Shown one piece after another: positions 28,919 through 37,707 of a stretch of DNA of 64,000 bases. The stretch's first letter is position 1; each line of letters starts with the position of its first letter. The DNA is taken from positions 1,883,501-1,947,500 of the forward strand of contig NZ_FPCI01000001.1 of assembly GCF_900116385.1 (NCBI RefSeq), written 5' to 3'. The DNA is from Pseudoxanthomonas sp. YR558. GTDB taxonomy: Bacteria; Pseudomonadota; Gammaproteobacteria; Xanthomonadales; Xanthomonadaceae. A model generated the notes under the pieces. That model was given only the letters and a program-made list of their open reading frames with translations, made no database searches and was not told the origin of the DNA. Made by a program: the position numbers and the translations under genes.

Positions 28919-30214
28919 TCACGCTTTTTTGAGGGCGGCGTAGAAGAAACCGTCCATATCACCCTCACCGGGCAGGCGCTGGCGACCGCCGGCATCCTCG
29001 CGCCCCCAATCGGCACCGAGCGGCTCGATCACGGCCTCGGCATGGCGTCCTCGGAAGGCCTCTACCTGCAGCGCATTCTCCGCCCGCAGGACCGAACAGG
29101 TGGTGTACACCAGGCGGCCGCCCGGTCGCAGCACCTGCCAGGCCGCGTCCAGCAAACGTGCTTGCAGGCGCGTCAGCGCGTCCAGGTCATCCGCGCGCCG
29201 GTGCAGCAGGACATCCGGTTGGCGGCGCACGATGCCGGTAGCCGAGCAGGGAGCGTCGAGCACCACGGCGTCGAAGGGCTCGCCGTCCCACCATGCGGCC
29301 GGATCGGCCGCGTCGGCGGCCTTCGTCTCAGCGCCTAGGCCCACACGCTGCAGCGTCTCCTGGACGCGCTGCAACCGACGCGCATCCACATCCAGCGCCA
29401 GCAGGCGACGGGTCGGGTCGCGCTCCAGCAGGTGCGCCGACTTGCCGCCAGGCGCTGCGCACATATCGAGTACGCGTGCCCCGGAGGGAAGTTCTTCCAG
29501 CAGATCGGCAACGCGTTGCGCTGCGCCGTCCTGCACAGAGACATCCCCCTGTGCGAAGCCGGGCAAGGTCGTGGGCGCCACCGGCTCTCGCAACAACAGG
29601 GCGTCCGGCATGTCGTCCGGCGCTTCGGTCGGCAGCCCTGCCTCGACAAGGCGCTGACGGTATGCGTCGCGGCTGCCATGCTGCCGGTTGACCCGCAGCC
29701 ACAACGGCGCCTCGCGCAGACTCTCGGCGAACACCCGTTCGGCCTCGGCCGGCCAATCTTTCCGGACCTGCCCACGTAACCAAGCCGGCCACGCCAACTC
29801 GGGCGTCGACGCAGGCAGGCCCTCGCGCTGAGCACGCCGCAGCAGCGCATTCACCAGCTTGTCCTGGTGGGAGCGCCCAAGTACGCGCACGGCCTCGACC
29901 GTTGCCGAGACGGCAGCATGCGCCGGCAGTTCCAGCACGACCAGTTGCGCGAAGCCCACGTGCAATAGCGACTTGAGTTCGTTGTCGCGGGGACCAAGGG
30001 GCCGCGGCATCCATTGCGCCAGTGCGGCATCGCTCCGCGTCCGCGCGCGCAGCACGGCGAAACAGATGGCTTCCAGCAGCGCGCGGTCGCGCACGTCTTC
30101 GATACCGGGCAGGGTGTGGGTCAACTCGGCCTTGAGCGAGCGGCCGCGATGCATCACGGCATCGACCACGCGGGTGGCCAGCACCCGCACCGCCACACCG
30201 GCTTGCCCAGTCAC
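28919..30214 (-). CDS. rsmB: 16S rRNA (cytosine-967-C5)-methyltransferase RsmB
   Basis: 431 residues from GTG 30214, which overlaps the fmt stop; the upstream open frame lies in fmt. N-terminal NusB-like domain, then the SAM-dependent methyltransferase with [19 protein letters not shown] (motif I), [14 protein letters not shown] (Cys of motif IV) and [11 protein letters not shown] (catalytic Cys of motif VI). It methylates C967 of 16S rRNA. It forms an operon with fmt and def. Confidence 0.96.
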   Translation of the reverse strand: MTGQAGVAVRVLATRVVDAVMHRGRSLKAELTHTLPGIEDVRDRALLEAICFAVLRARTRSDAALAQWMPRPLGPRDNELKSLLHVGFAQLVVLELPAHAAVSATVEAVRVLGRSHQDKLVNALLRRAQREGLPASTPELAWPAWLRGQVRKDWPAEAERVFAESLREAPLWLRVNRQHGSRDAYRQRLVEAGLPTEAPDDMPDALLLREPVAPTTLPGFAQGDVSVQDGAAQRVADLLEELPSGARVLDMCAAPGGKSAHLLERDPTRRLLALDVDARRLQRVQETLQRVGLGAETKAADAADPAAWWDGEPFDAVVLDAPCSATGIVRRQPDVLLHRRADDLDALTRLQARLLDAAWQVLRPGGRLVYTTCSVLRAENALQVEAFRGRHAEAVIEPLGADWGREDAGGRQRLPGEGDMDGFFYAALKKA

Positions 30215-31131
30215 GACGTCACCAGATCGCGCCGCGCGTTGAGGTAGTCGGCGGCGGTGATCGCCTTGCCACCTTCGCGCTGGACGACGCGCAGGCGTAG
30301 CACGCCATGGCCGCACGCGACGTCCAATCCCTGGCGACTCGCGCCCAGCAAAGTGCCCGGCGCCGCATCGTGCGCTTCGTCCAGCGAAACAGCACCGTGG
30401 ATCCGCAACCGTTCGCCCGCGAGGTGAGCTTCGGCCACTGGCCAGGGGTTGAACGCGCGCACCTTGCGCGCCAGTGCCTCCGCCGGCTGCGCCCAGTCGA
30501 GCTTCGCTTCGGCCTTGTCCAACTTATGCGCGTAGGCCACGCCCTCTTCCGGCTGCGGGTGCGGCGGCAGGCGGACGCCCGCCCGCAGCAGGCCCAGGGC
30601 ATCGCGCAGCACCTGGGCGCCGAGATCGGACAGGCGATCGTGTAGTTGCCCACCAGTCTCTTCCGCACCGATCTCCAGACTTTGCGCTAGCAGTACCGGC
30701 CCGGTGTCCAGCCCGGCCTCCATCTGCATCAGGCAGACGCCGCTCTCGTCGTCGCCGGCTTCGATCGCGCGCTGGATCGGCGCGGCGCCGCGCCAGCGGG
30801 GCAGCAGCGAGGCGTGCACGTTCCAGCAGCCGTACTGCGGGATGTCGAGCACCGCCTGCGGCAGGATCAGACCGTAGGCCACGACGATCATCACGTCGGG
30901 CTGCATCTCGCGCAGCGCATCCTGGGTGGACTTTTTCTTCAGCGACAGCGGCTGCAGCACGGGGATGCCGCGCTGGATCGCTTCCAGCTTCACCGGCGAC
31001 GGCGTGAGGCCGCGTCCGCGCCCTGCGGGACGATCGGGCTGGGTGTAGACGGCCACCACTTCATGCTGGGCATGCGCGGCGCGGAGGCTGGGCACGGCGA
31101 ACGCCGGCGTACCGGCGAAGACGATTCTCAT
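30211..31131 (-). CDS. fmt: Methionyl-tRNA formyltransferase
   Basis: 306 residues. Begins [20 protein letters not shown]; formyl-transfer site [20 protein letters not shown] (Asn-His and the [11 protein letters not shown] signature), plus [17 protein letters not shown]. The C-terminal OB-like tRNA-binding domain ends near [11 protein letters not shown]. It formylates initiator Met-tRNA for translation start. It is paired with def, which removes the formyl group. Confidence 0.97.
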   Translation of the reverse strand: MRIVFAGTPAFAVPSLRAAHAQHEVVAVYTQPDRPAGRGRGLTPSPVKLEAIQRGIPVLQPLSLKKKSTQDALREMQPDVMIVVAYGLILPQAVLDIPQYGCWNVHASLLPRWRGAAPIQRAIEAGDDESGVCLMQMEAGLDTGPVLLAQSLEIGAEETGGQLHDRLSDLGAQVLRDALGLLRAGVRLPPHPQPEEGVAYAHKLDKAEAKLDWAQPAEALARKVRAFNPWPVAEAHLAGERLRIHGAVSLDEAHDAAPGTLLGASRQGLDVACGHGVLRLRVVQREGGKAITAADYLNARRDLVTS

Positions 31132-31202
31132 GGGGCGGGTTCCGGTAAAGGGCTGGCGGGACGGGTGGGGTCGGACCCGCGCATCCCGGCCCCGCGGTCG
31201 CC

Positions 31203-31715
31203 TCAGGCGACGTGCTTGCGCTGCTTGGCGAGCTTCTTGCGCACCATCTCGCGCTTCAACGGCGAGAGGTAGTCCACGAACAGCTTGCCGTCGAGGTGGT
31301 CCATTTCGTGCTGGATGCAGACCGCGAGCAGTCCATCGGCACGCAGTTCCTGCGGTTGGCCCTGGCGATCGAGGAAGCGCACCGTGATCTCATCGGCCCG
31401 GGTGACATCGGCGAAGATGCCGGGCACGGACAGGCACCCTTCCTGATAGACCTGTTCGCCGGCCTGCTCGCTCAGCTCGGGATTGATGAAGACCTGCGGC
31501 TGGTTCTTCTCCTCGCTGACGTCGATGACCATAAAGCGCTGGTGCACGTCCACCTGGCTGGCCGCCAGGCCGATGCCCGGTGCGTCGTACATGGTCTCGA
31601 ACATATCGTCGAGCAAGCGCTGGAATTCGGGCGTCGTCACGTTTCCGGCGTCGACCGGCACCGCCTTCGTGCGCAAGCGGGGGTCGGGGAATTCGAGGAT
31701 GGAGAGCAGTGCCAT
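31203..31715 (-). CDS. def: Peptide deformylase
   Basis: 170 residues from ATG 31715 ([20 protein letters not shown]). All three metal-site motifs are present: [19 protein letters not shown] (metal Cys) and QHEMDHLDG (HExxH). It removes formyl from new N-termini. It is divergent from the LysM gene, with 132 bp between. Confidence 0.97.
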   Translation of the reverse strand: MALLSILEFPDPRLRTKAVPVDAGNVTTPEFQRLLDDMFETMYDAPGIGLAASQVDVHQRFMVIDVSEEKNQPQVFINPELSEQAGEQVYQEGCLSVPGIFADVTRADEITVRFLDRQGQPQELRADGLLAVCIQHEMDHLDGKLFVDYLSPLKREMVRKKLAKQRKHVA

Positions 31716-31780
31716 GGTACGTCTCGAGATGGGGGTGCCTGCGGAATCCGGCAAGGCCTCACGAATTCTAACAAGGGCGC

Positions 31781-31811
31781 TTGCGTTGCGCCGGGTTTTC
31801 TGGACTATAGT
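31781..31811 (+). promoter_or_regulatory. Candidate sigma-70 promoter of the LysM gene
   Basis: TTGCGT at 31781-31786 and TATAGT at 31806-31811 with a 19-bp spacer, 37 bp before the LysM start. Spacing is slightly long, so this is tentative. Confidence 0.4.
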
Positions 31812-31847
31812 GCTGACCACCTGTCGGGGAATCAGGTAGATACCGCC

Positions 31848-32972
31848 ATGTTTAAATATTTTCGTACGGTTCTCGCCGTTGCGGTGCTGACCGTCGGCAC
31901 CTACGCGACCGCGGCCGAGATGGCGGGGAGCCATCCCGACACATATGTGGTCAAGCGGGGTGACACCCTGTGGGACATCTCGGCTCGCTTCCTCAAGAAG
32001 CCTTGGCTGTGGCCGGAGATCTGGCAGGCCAACCCGCAGATCCAGAACCCGCACCTGATCTATCCCGGTGACGTCATCAGCCTGGCGTACCTGGATCGCG
32101 TCGCCGTGCAGCCGGGTCCGCGCCAGGACGCGCCGCTGAATGCGATCCCCCTTTCCGACATCGAGCCGTTCCTGAAGGATCGCCGCGTGGTGGACAGCTT
32201 CGAGGGTCTGCCGCACGTGGCCGGCCTGGACGAAGATCGCCTGCGCAGCTCCGGTGGCCACAACATCTATGTGCGCGGCCTGGATGGCGCCCAGCCTGGC
32301 CAGCGCTTCGCCATCGTACGTCCGAGCGCCCGCTTCACCGACAATCCGCGCGCGCAGGACCTCGATTTCCGCGGCAAGACGATTCGCGGCGATGTCGACA
32401 TGTGGAAGGAAGTCACCGAACAGACCGGCAAGGGCGAGTTCCTGGGTTACGAACTGGCCAAGGTCAACCTGGCCACGTTTACCCGCGGCGTGGTGCCCGG
32501 CACCGAGGTCAGCACGCTGCTGGTCGACATCGGCGGCATGGAAGTCCGCGTCGGCGATCGCCTGATCCCGGTGGACGCACAGCCGTACGACCTGCACTTC
32601 TTCCCGCACCCGCCGGCGACCGATCCGGCCGGCAAGCTGCGCGTGCTCGCCGTGGCCGATGCACTGACCTCCGGCGGCCCGCGCGACGTCATCGCCATTT
32701 CCGGCGGCCGCCTGGACGGCGTCGACAACGGCACCGTGTTCTCGATCTGGCGCAACGGCAGCCACACGGCTAACCGTATGGCGCATCCGGAATCCTCGCG
32801 CGTCAGCGAATCGCCGAAGTCGGGCGCCGGCCGCGTCGCATTGCCCGACGAGTACGCCAGCCATGCGATGGTGTTCCGCACCTTCGACAAGGTCAGCTAC
32901 GCGCTGGTCATGGAAGGCGTGGAAGCGACCCGCGTGGGTTACGAGCTGAAGCACCCTGACGCGACCTACTGA
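31848..32972 (+). CDS. Exported LysM-domain peptidoglycan-binding protein
   Basis: 374 residues. Signal peptide ([24 protein letters not shown]), then one LysM domain at about 32-80 ([33 protein letters not shown]). The remaining 290 residues are a conserved but uncharacterised domain. In gammaproteobacteria this gene sits between def and dprA, as here. It is presumably periplasmic and bound to peptidoglycan. Confidence 0.85.
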   Translation: MFKYFRTVLAVAVLTVGTYATAAEMAGSHPDTYVVKRGDTLWDISARFLKKPWLWPEIWQANPQIQNPHLIYPGDVISLAYLDRVAVQPGPRQDAPLNAIPLSDIEPFLKDRRVVDSFEGLPHVAGLDEDRLRSSGGHNIYVRGLDGAQPGQRFAIVRPSARFTDNPRAQDLDFRGKTIRGDVDMWKEVTEQTGKGEFLGYELAKVNLATFTRGVVPGTEVSTLLVDIGGMEVRVGDRLIPVDAQPYDLHFFPHPPATDPAGKLRVLAVADALTSGGPRDVIAISGGRLDGVDNGTVFSIWRNGSHTANRMAHPESSRVSESPKSGAGRVALPDEYASHAMVFRTFDKVSYALVMEGVEATRVGYELKHPDATY

Positions 32973-33003
32973 TCCGCGTCAGGCAACTCCTACGCACCAC
33001 TGC

Positions 33004-33025
33004 GACGGCGCCCGAGGGCGCCGTC
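33004..33025 (+). terminator. Stem-loop after the LysM gene
   Basis: Perfect 9-bp stem GACGGCGCC/GGCGCCGTC with loop CGAG, followed by a short weak T run (gtcgtttcc). Likely an attenuating terminator between the LysM gene and dprA. Confidence 0.55.
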
Positions 33026-33050
33026 GTCGTTTCCTGCCTACGCTCGCGGG

Positions 33051-34226
33051 ATGCCCAACGAAGACATGAACGCGCTGGCCCGGCTCGTCCTGGCCGGCGG
33101 CCCCGTACTACCCCGTCGCCGGCTGCTGGAGGCGCATGGCACGCCCTCCGCAGCGCTTGCCGCCGGTCGCGCCGCGTGGCGTGACGCCGGCTTGGCTGCG
33201 ACGCAGGCCGATGCCCTCCGCAACCCGGACGACGATGTGCTGACGGGCACGCGCGCATGGCTCCAGCACCCGGGCCATCACCTGATCGGTTGGCACGACG
33301 CCGACTACCCCGCCCCTCTGCGGCGCGGCCCGAGTCCGCCGCTCGCGCTTTTCATCGAAGGCGATCCAGGCCTGCTTTGGCGACCATCCGTGGCCGTCGT
33401 CGGCAGCCGCTCGCCAACCGCAGGCGGGCGCGAGAACGCACAGCGTTTCGCCCGCGCCCTCGCCTCGACGGGCATCGTTGTCGCCAGCGGCCTGGCGCGA
33501 GGAATCGACGCTGCCGCCCATGAAGCCACGCTCGCCACCAAAGACGGCGCCACCATCGCAGTGGTGGGCACCGGCACGGACGTGGCCTATCCCCCGCACC
33601 ACGTCGGTCTGCGCGATCGCATCGCCGCCCGCGGCGCGATCATCAGCGAACATGCGCCGGGCACTCCGGCCCTGCGCAGCCATTTCCCGGCCCGCAACCG
33701 GATCCTCGCGGGTCTGACGCTGGGGACGCTGGTAGTGGAGGCCGCGGAGCGTTCGGGAGCCTTGATCACGGCCCGCCTTGCAGCCGAAGCGGGCCGGGAG
33801 GTCTTCGCCGTCCCCGGTTCTATCCACAACCCGATGGCGCGCGGCTGCCACCGTCTGATCCGCGAGGGCGCGGCTTTGGTCGAAGGCGCGGAGGACATCC
33901 TCAGCGCGCTGGCGCCGCTGGCCGCTGACCTCGCCAATGCCTTGCGCGAACGCCTTGGCGAAACTGAATGGGGACCCCCGCCCGGCGCAGCCAACGCGCC
34001 CCGCGCGCTGGCACCCGACTACCAGACCTTGTGGGAGTCACTTGGTCACGACCCAACAGGTATGGATCAGCTCGTCTCACGCACCCGATTGACGGCCGCG
34101 GAACTGTCCTCCATGCTGCTGGTCATGGAACTGGATGGCTTAGTAACGGCGGAACACGGCCGATACCAGAGAAAGACCGGTTTCTTCACCTCCACAGCGT
34201 CGATGACGCAGGCCGAGGGGCAATGA
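33051..34226 (+). CDS. dprA: DNA-processing protein DprA
   Basis: 391 residues. Rossmann-like core with [60 protein letters not shown] and [24 protein letters not shown]-terminal winged helix ([19 protein letters not shown]) is also present. It loads RecA onto incoming single strands during natural transformation. It overlaps smg by 4 bp. Confidence 0.95.
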   Translation: MPNEDMNALARLVLAGGPVLPRRRLLEAHGTPSAALAAGRAAWRDAGLAATQADALRNPDDDVLTGTRAWLQHPGHHLIGWHDADYPAPLRRGPSPPLALFIEGDPGLLWRPSVAVVGSRSPTAGGRENAQRFARALASTGIVVASGLARGIDAAAHEATLATKDGATIAVVGTGTDVAYPPHHVGLRDRIAARGAIISEHAPGTPALRSHFPARNRILAGLTLGTLVVEAAERSGALITARLAAEAGREVFAVPGSIHNPMARGCHRLIREGAALVEGAEDILSALAPLAADLANALRERLGETEWGPPPGAANAPRALAPDYQTLWESLGHDPTGMDQLVSRTRLTAAELSSMLLVMELDGLVTAEHGRYQRKTGFFTSTASMTQAEGQ

Positions 34227-34696
34227 AAGAGAGCATCCTGGACGTACTGCTTTACCTGTTCGAACACTACTTCACCGAAGATGCGGACCCCGTCCGCGAC
34301 CGCGACTCTCTCCAGAACGGCCTGATCCAGGCCGGCTTCAGCCCCACCGAGATCAGCAAGGCCTTCGACTGGCTCGACGCACTCGCCGATCAACGGCCCA
34401 GTGCGGCGAACCCGCGCGTGGGCGGTCCCACCCGTGTGTTCCATGGCCCGGAATTGGAAAAGCTGGACGTGGAATGCCGCGGCTTCCTGCTTTTCCTCGA
34501 GCAGCACGGTGTGCTCGATGCAGACCAGCGTGAACTGGTCCTCGACCGTGCGATGGCCCTCGACCAGGACGAACTGGACCTGGACGACCTGAAGTGGGTC
34601 GTACTCATGGTGCTGTTCAACCAGCCCGGCTCGGAAGCCGCCTACGCCTGGATGGAAACCCAGATGTTTGCCGACGAGCCCGAACCGGTACACTGA
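34223..34696 (+). CDS. smg: Smg family protein (DUF494)
   Basis: 157 residues, the same length as in E. coli, start coupled to the dprA stop (ATGA). Begins [17 protein letters not shown]; has [20 protein letters not shown] and [17 protein letters not shown]. Its molecular function is not established; the dprA-smg-topA order is conserved in gammaproteobacteria. Confidence 0.93.
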   Translation: MKESILDVLLYLFEHYFTEDADPVRDRDSLQNGLIQAGFSPTEISKAFDWLDALADQRPSAANPRVGGPTRVFHGPELEKLDVECRGFLLFLEQHGVLDADQRELVLDRAMALDQDELDLDDLKWVVLMVLFNQPGSEAAYAWMETQMFADEPEPVH

Positions 34697-34723
34697 GACG
34701 TCGGTACCGCTTCTGGGGGAAGC

Positions 34724-35446
34724 ATGTCGGGTTGGTATTACGCCGACCGGAGCCGTGAACAGCACGGCCCGGTGACGGCGGAAGAATTGGGGACGCATTA
34801 CCGCTACGGTCGCATCACGCTGGACAGCCTGGTCTGGCGCGAAGGCCTGCCGCAATGGCTGCCATTGCGCGATGTCGCCGACGAACTCGGCCTGCATGCG
34901 ACCGCCGATGAAACGACGTCTACGTTGCCTCCGCCGGTGCCGCCAGTCATCGTGCCACCGCGGGCAGCCCCGTCTCGATCCATGCCGGCACCGCCCCAAA
35001 AACAAGGCATGTCCGGCGGCAAGATCGCCCTGATCGTCGCCGCCGTCATGGTGGTGCCGTGCATCGGCATTGCCGGCATCCTCGCCGCGATCGCGATTCC
35101 GGCCTACCAGGACTACACGCTGCGCACCAAGGTCACACAAGCCGTGACCGACAACTTCGAATTGCGTGCCGAAGTGAAGGATTTCCTCGACACACAGGGC
35201 CGCTGCCCGCGCAACGGGGAAGCCACGTTCGGCACACCCGAAAGCTATGCGAGCACCTACGTCACCCGCGCCACCATCGGCGAGTTCGAAGACGGCACCT
35301 GCGGGTTCGAACTGGAGTTCGGCAACATCGGCAATACCAACATCGACGGCCGCAAACTATGGTGGGACCTGGGTAGCGACCACGCCGAGTGGCACTGCTC
35401 GTCTGAAGTCGAAGACAAGTGGTTGCCGACGGATTGCCGCGGCTGA
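34724..35446 (+). CDS. GYF_2-domain protein fused to a pilin-like segment
   Basis: 240 residues. N-terminal GYF_2/DUF4339 domain at 1-55 (GWYYADRSREQHGPVTAEEL, LVWREGLPQWLPL), then a Pro-rich linker. Next is a hydrophobic helix at about 100-125 ending in GILAAIAIPAYQDYTLRTKV, the hallmark of type IV pilin N-helices. The remaining 110 residues are pilin-like with four cysteines (GRCPRNGE, GTCGFEL, WHCSSEVEDKWLPTDC). A normal prepilin cleavage site (G-F-T-L-I-E) is absent, so it may stay a membrane protein. It is the first of three tandem GYF_2 genes. Confidence 0.7.
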   Translation: MSGWYYADRSREQHGPVTAEELGTHYRYGRITLDSLVWREGLPQWLPLRDVADELGLHATADETTSTLPPPVPPVIVPPRAAPSRSMPAPPQKQGMSGGKIALIVAAVMVVPCIGIAGILAAIAIPAYQDYTLRTKVTQAVTDNFELRAEVKDFLDTQGRCPRNGEATFGTPESYASTYVTRATIGEFEDGTCGFELEFGNIGNTNIDGRKLWWDLGSDHAEWHCSSEVEDKWLPTDCRG

Positions 35447-35496
35447 CAACGTCAGCGCGGCGACGCGGGCCGCGCACATGACAGGGGAACACGGGA

Positions 35497-36399
35497 ATGA
35501 CGCACTGGTACTACGCCGACGCCGGGGGGCAGCGGCAGGGGCCTTTCACGGCCGATGAGCTCGCTGCGCACGCGCGCAACGGCCGCCTCACCGCGGAATC
35601 GCTGGTGTGGCGCGATGGCCTGGGCGATTGGCAGCCGTTCGGCAGCCTCGCCTCCGAGCTGGACGTCCCCGTTACCGCGCTGCCACAGAGGGAATCTGTT
35701 GCCGAGGAGGCACCCGACCCGGCGCACGTTCCCTACGCGCCGCCCAGCGCCCAGCTCACCTCGACGCACAGCTTCGTCACCGGCGGTCGTGTCGTGCAGG
35801 CGGGCTTGTGGAAGCGCTTTGCGGCGTCGTTCATCGACAACATCGTCACCACCGTCCTGAGCTACGCGTTGATCGTCCCGCTGATGCTGCTCGGTGTGGG
35901 CGTCATGGGTGCCGGCGGCGGCGACAATGCGATGGCGACCGGGGCCGGCGTGGCGGCCATCCTGGCGATGTACCCGATTCTGATCCTGGCACCCTGCGTG
36001 TACTTCGGCTGGATGCAGTCCTCGTCGATGCAGGCCAGCCTGGGCAAGCTCGCCGTGGGGATCAAGGTAGTGCGGACCCGCGGCGAACGCGCCGGATTCT
36101 GGCGCAACTTCCTGCGTGCGCTGGCCTATGTGATGTTCAGCGCCGTCACCTGCGGCCTGGGCGTGTTGATTTCGGCGCTGATGGTCGCGTTCACCGAGCG
36201 CAAGCAGGCGCTGCACGACATGATGTGCGACACGCTGGTGGTCGACAAATGGGCGTTCACCGCCCATCCGGAGCGCCAGCGGGAAGATCTGGGTACGGTG
36301 ACCATCGTGATCCTGGTCCTCGCGGCTGTCGTGATCGTTGGCGCGATCGCCATGTATGCCGTGATGGGCGCCATGATGCTGGGCAACCTGCCTTCGTGA
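35497..36399 (+). CDS. GYF_2 + RDD-domain membrane protein
   Basis: 300 residues. GYF_2 domain at 1-55 (HWYYADAGGQRQGPFTADEL, LVWRDGLGDWQPF), a linker, then an RDD domain from about 105: AGLWKRFAASFIDNIVTTVL, SLGKLAVGIKVVRTRGERAG and ALHDMMCDTLVVDK, with three or four membrane helices. It is similar along its whole length to the next gene. RDD proteins are small membrane proteins of mostly unknown role, sometimes ion transport. Confidence 0.8.
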   Translation: MTHWYYADAGGQRQGPFTADELAAHARNGRLTAESLVWRDGLGDWQPFGSLASELDVPVTALPQRESVAEEAPDPAHVPYAPPSAQLTSTHSFVTGGRVVQAGLWKRFAASFIDNIVTTVLSYALIVPLMLLGVGVMGAGGGDNAMATGAGVAAILAMYPILILAPCVYFGWMQSSSMQASLGKLAVGIKVVRTRGERAGFWRNFLRALAYVMFSAVTCGLGVLISALMVAFTERKQALHDMMCDTLVVDKWAFTAHPERQREDLGTVTIVILVLAAVVIVGAIAMYAVMGAMMLGNLPS

Positions 36400-36463
36400 G
36401 CACCCTCCGCCCGTTCCCTTCTCTCTCCCCTTGATCGCGGGATCCTCCCCGCAGGCACGTCAC

Positions 36464-37501
36464 ATGACCCAGTGGTACTACGTCGACCCGCAACACCAGC
36501 GACAAGGGCCCGTCGCTGCGGAGTCCATCGCCCAGCTCTACCGCTCCGGCGCACTGACGCGCGCGTCGCTCGCATGGCGCGAAGGCATGTCGCAGTGGAC
36601 GCCGCTGGGCGACATCGCGGCGGAATTGGGAATCGGCGATCCGGCGCCCGTCGGCGCACCTGTCTCGTCGGCGATCCCACCAACACCCATGGCCGTCGAA
36701 GCCGAAGCGCCCGTTGAGCGCCCGCTCACCGGTCGCGCGGTGTTCACCGCCAGCGAACCCACCCATATCCAATACACGCCCCCTCATGCCAGCCCATCCG
36801 AGTCCATGGCCGCGTACCCCGCGACGTCGATCGACATCGGCGCGCCCACCGCTTCGCCCTATGCGGCACCGCGGGCCGACATCGGCGGATACGCCGGCAC
36901 GCCGGTGCACGAAGGTCACGTGGTCTATGCAGGATTCTGGAAGCGGGTGGCGGCCAGCGTCATCGACGCGTTCGCCATCGGTATTCCGGTGGGCATCGTG
37001 GCGGCCATCGTCGGCGGTCTGTTGGGGTTCGGCAGCTCGTTCGCCGGCGGCCTTTCCGGAGCCGCCGACGTGCTCAACCCCGGCGAGACGATCACGTCCT
37101 ATCTGCTCACCGCCATCGCATACGCCTGGTTCCATTCCACGGCAGGCCTGACGGCCACGCCCGGCAAATTGGCGATCGGGATCAAGGTCGTCCGGACCGA
37201 TGGCGAGCGGATCAGCTTCCTGCGCGGGTTCGGCCGCTACTGGGCCTACCTGCTCAGCGGCCTGCTCCTGGCCATCGGCCTGATCATGGCCGCCTTCACC
37301 GCCCGCAAGCAGGGCCTGCACGATCTGATCTGCGACACCCTGGTGGTCGACAAGTGGGCTTTCACCTCCCAGCCCGAGCGCCAGCGCGACGAGCTGGGGA
37401 CGGTTGCCCTGGTCGTGTTGATCATCTTCGGCGTTCTGCTGGTAGGTGCCTTCATCCTGATGGCGGTGGGCTTCGCGGCACTGGCGTCCATGGGCCGCTG
37501 A
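36464..37501 (+). CDS. GYF_2 + RDD-domain membrane protein, paralogue of the preceding gene
   Basis: 345 residues from ATG 36464. GYF_2 domain (QWYYVDPQHQRQGPVAAESI, LAWREGMSQWTPL), a Pro/Ala-rich linker of about 90 residues, then RDD: AGFWKRVAASVIDAFAIGIP, TPGKLAIGIKVVRTDGERIS, GLHDLICDTLVVDKWAF. The closing segment VVDKWAF-(T)-QPERQRDELGTV is nearly shared with the preceding protein, so the two are tandem duplicates. Confidence 0.8.
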   Translation: MTQWYYVDPQHQRQGPVAAESIAQLYRSGALTRASLAWREGMSQWTPLGDIAAELGIGDPAPVGAPVSSAIPPTPMAVEAEAPVERPLTGRAVFTASEPTHIQYTPPHASPSESMAAYPATSIDIGAPTASPYAAPRADIGGYAGTPVHEGHVVYAGFWKRVAASVIDAFAIGIPVGIVAAIVGGLLGFGSSFAGGLSGAADVLNPGETITSYLLTAIAYAWFHSTAGLTATPGKLAIGIKVVRTDGERISFLRGFGRYWAYLLSGLLLAIGLIMAAFTARKQGLHDLICDTLVVDKWAFTSQPERQRDELGTVALVVLIIFGVLLVGAFILMAVGFAALASMGR

Positions 37502-37561
37502 GCCCGCCCAGGCCGCGACCCGGTTCACGGAACCCGCCCCCCGTTCGACGGCACGGCTTGA

Positions 37562-37631
37562 CACGCCCGGCCCGGGCGTGATTCCACTATAAATAGGAAA
37601 TCTGAACGCCCGGGGCCCCCGCCCTGGGCGT
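37562..37631 (+). promoter_or_regulatory. Perfect inverted repeat and hairpin in the topA leader region
   Basis: CACGCCCGG/CCGGGCGTG with one base between (37562-37580) overlaps a TTGACA at 37558-37563. A TATAAA (37588-37593) follows, then a second hairpin ACGCCCGGG/CCTGGGCGT (37606-37631). The arrangement could be an operator or leader structure for topA. The -35/-10 spacing of 24 bp is too long for a standard promoter. Confidence 0.35.
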
Positions 37632-37707
37632 CCGCTTCTCTGGCGCCCACGTTTGGGCCACCCTAGCCGGCCCCGGACGGCCCCTCGAATCCCCCTGAAT
37701 CCCTGAC

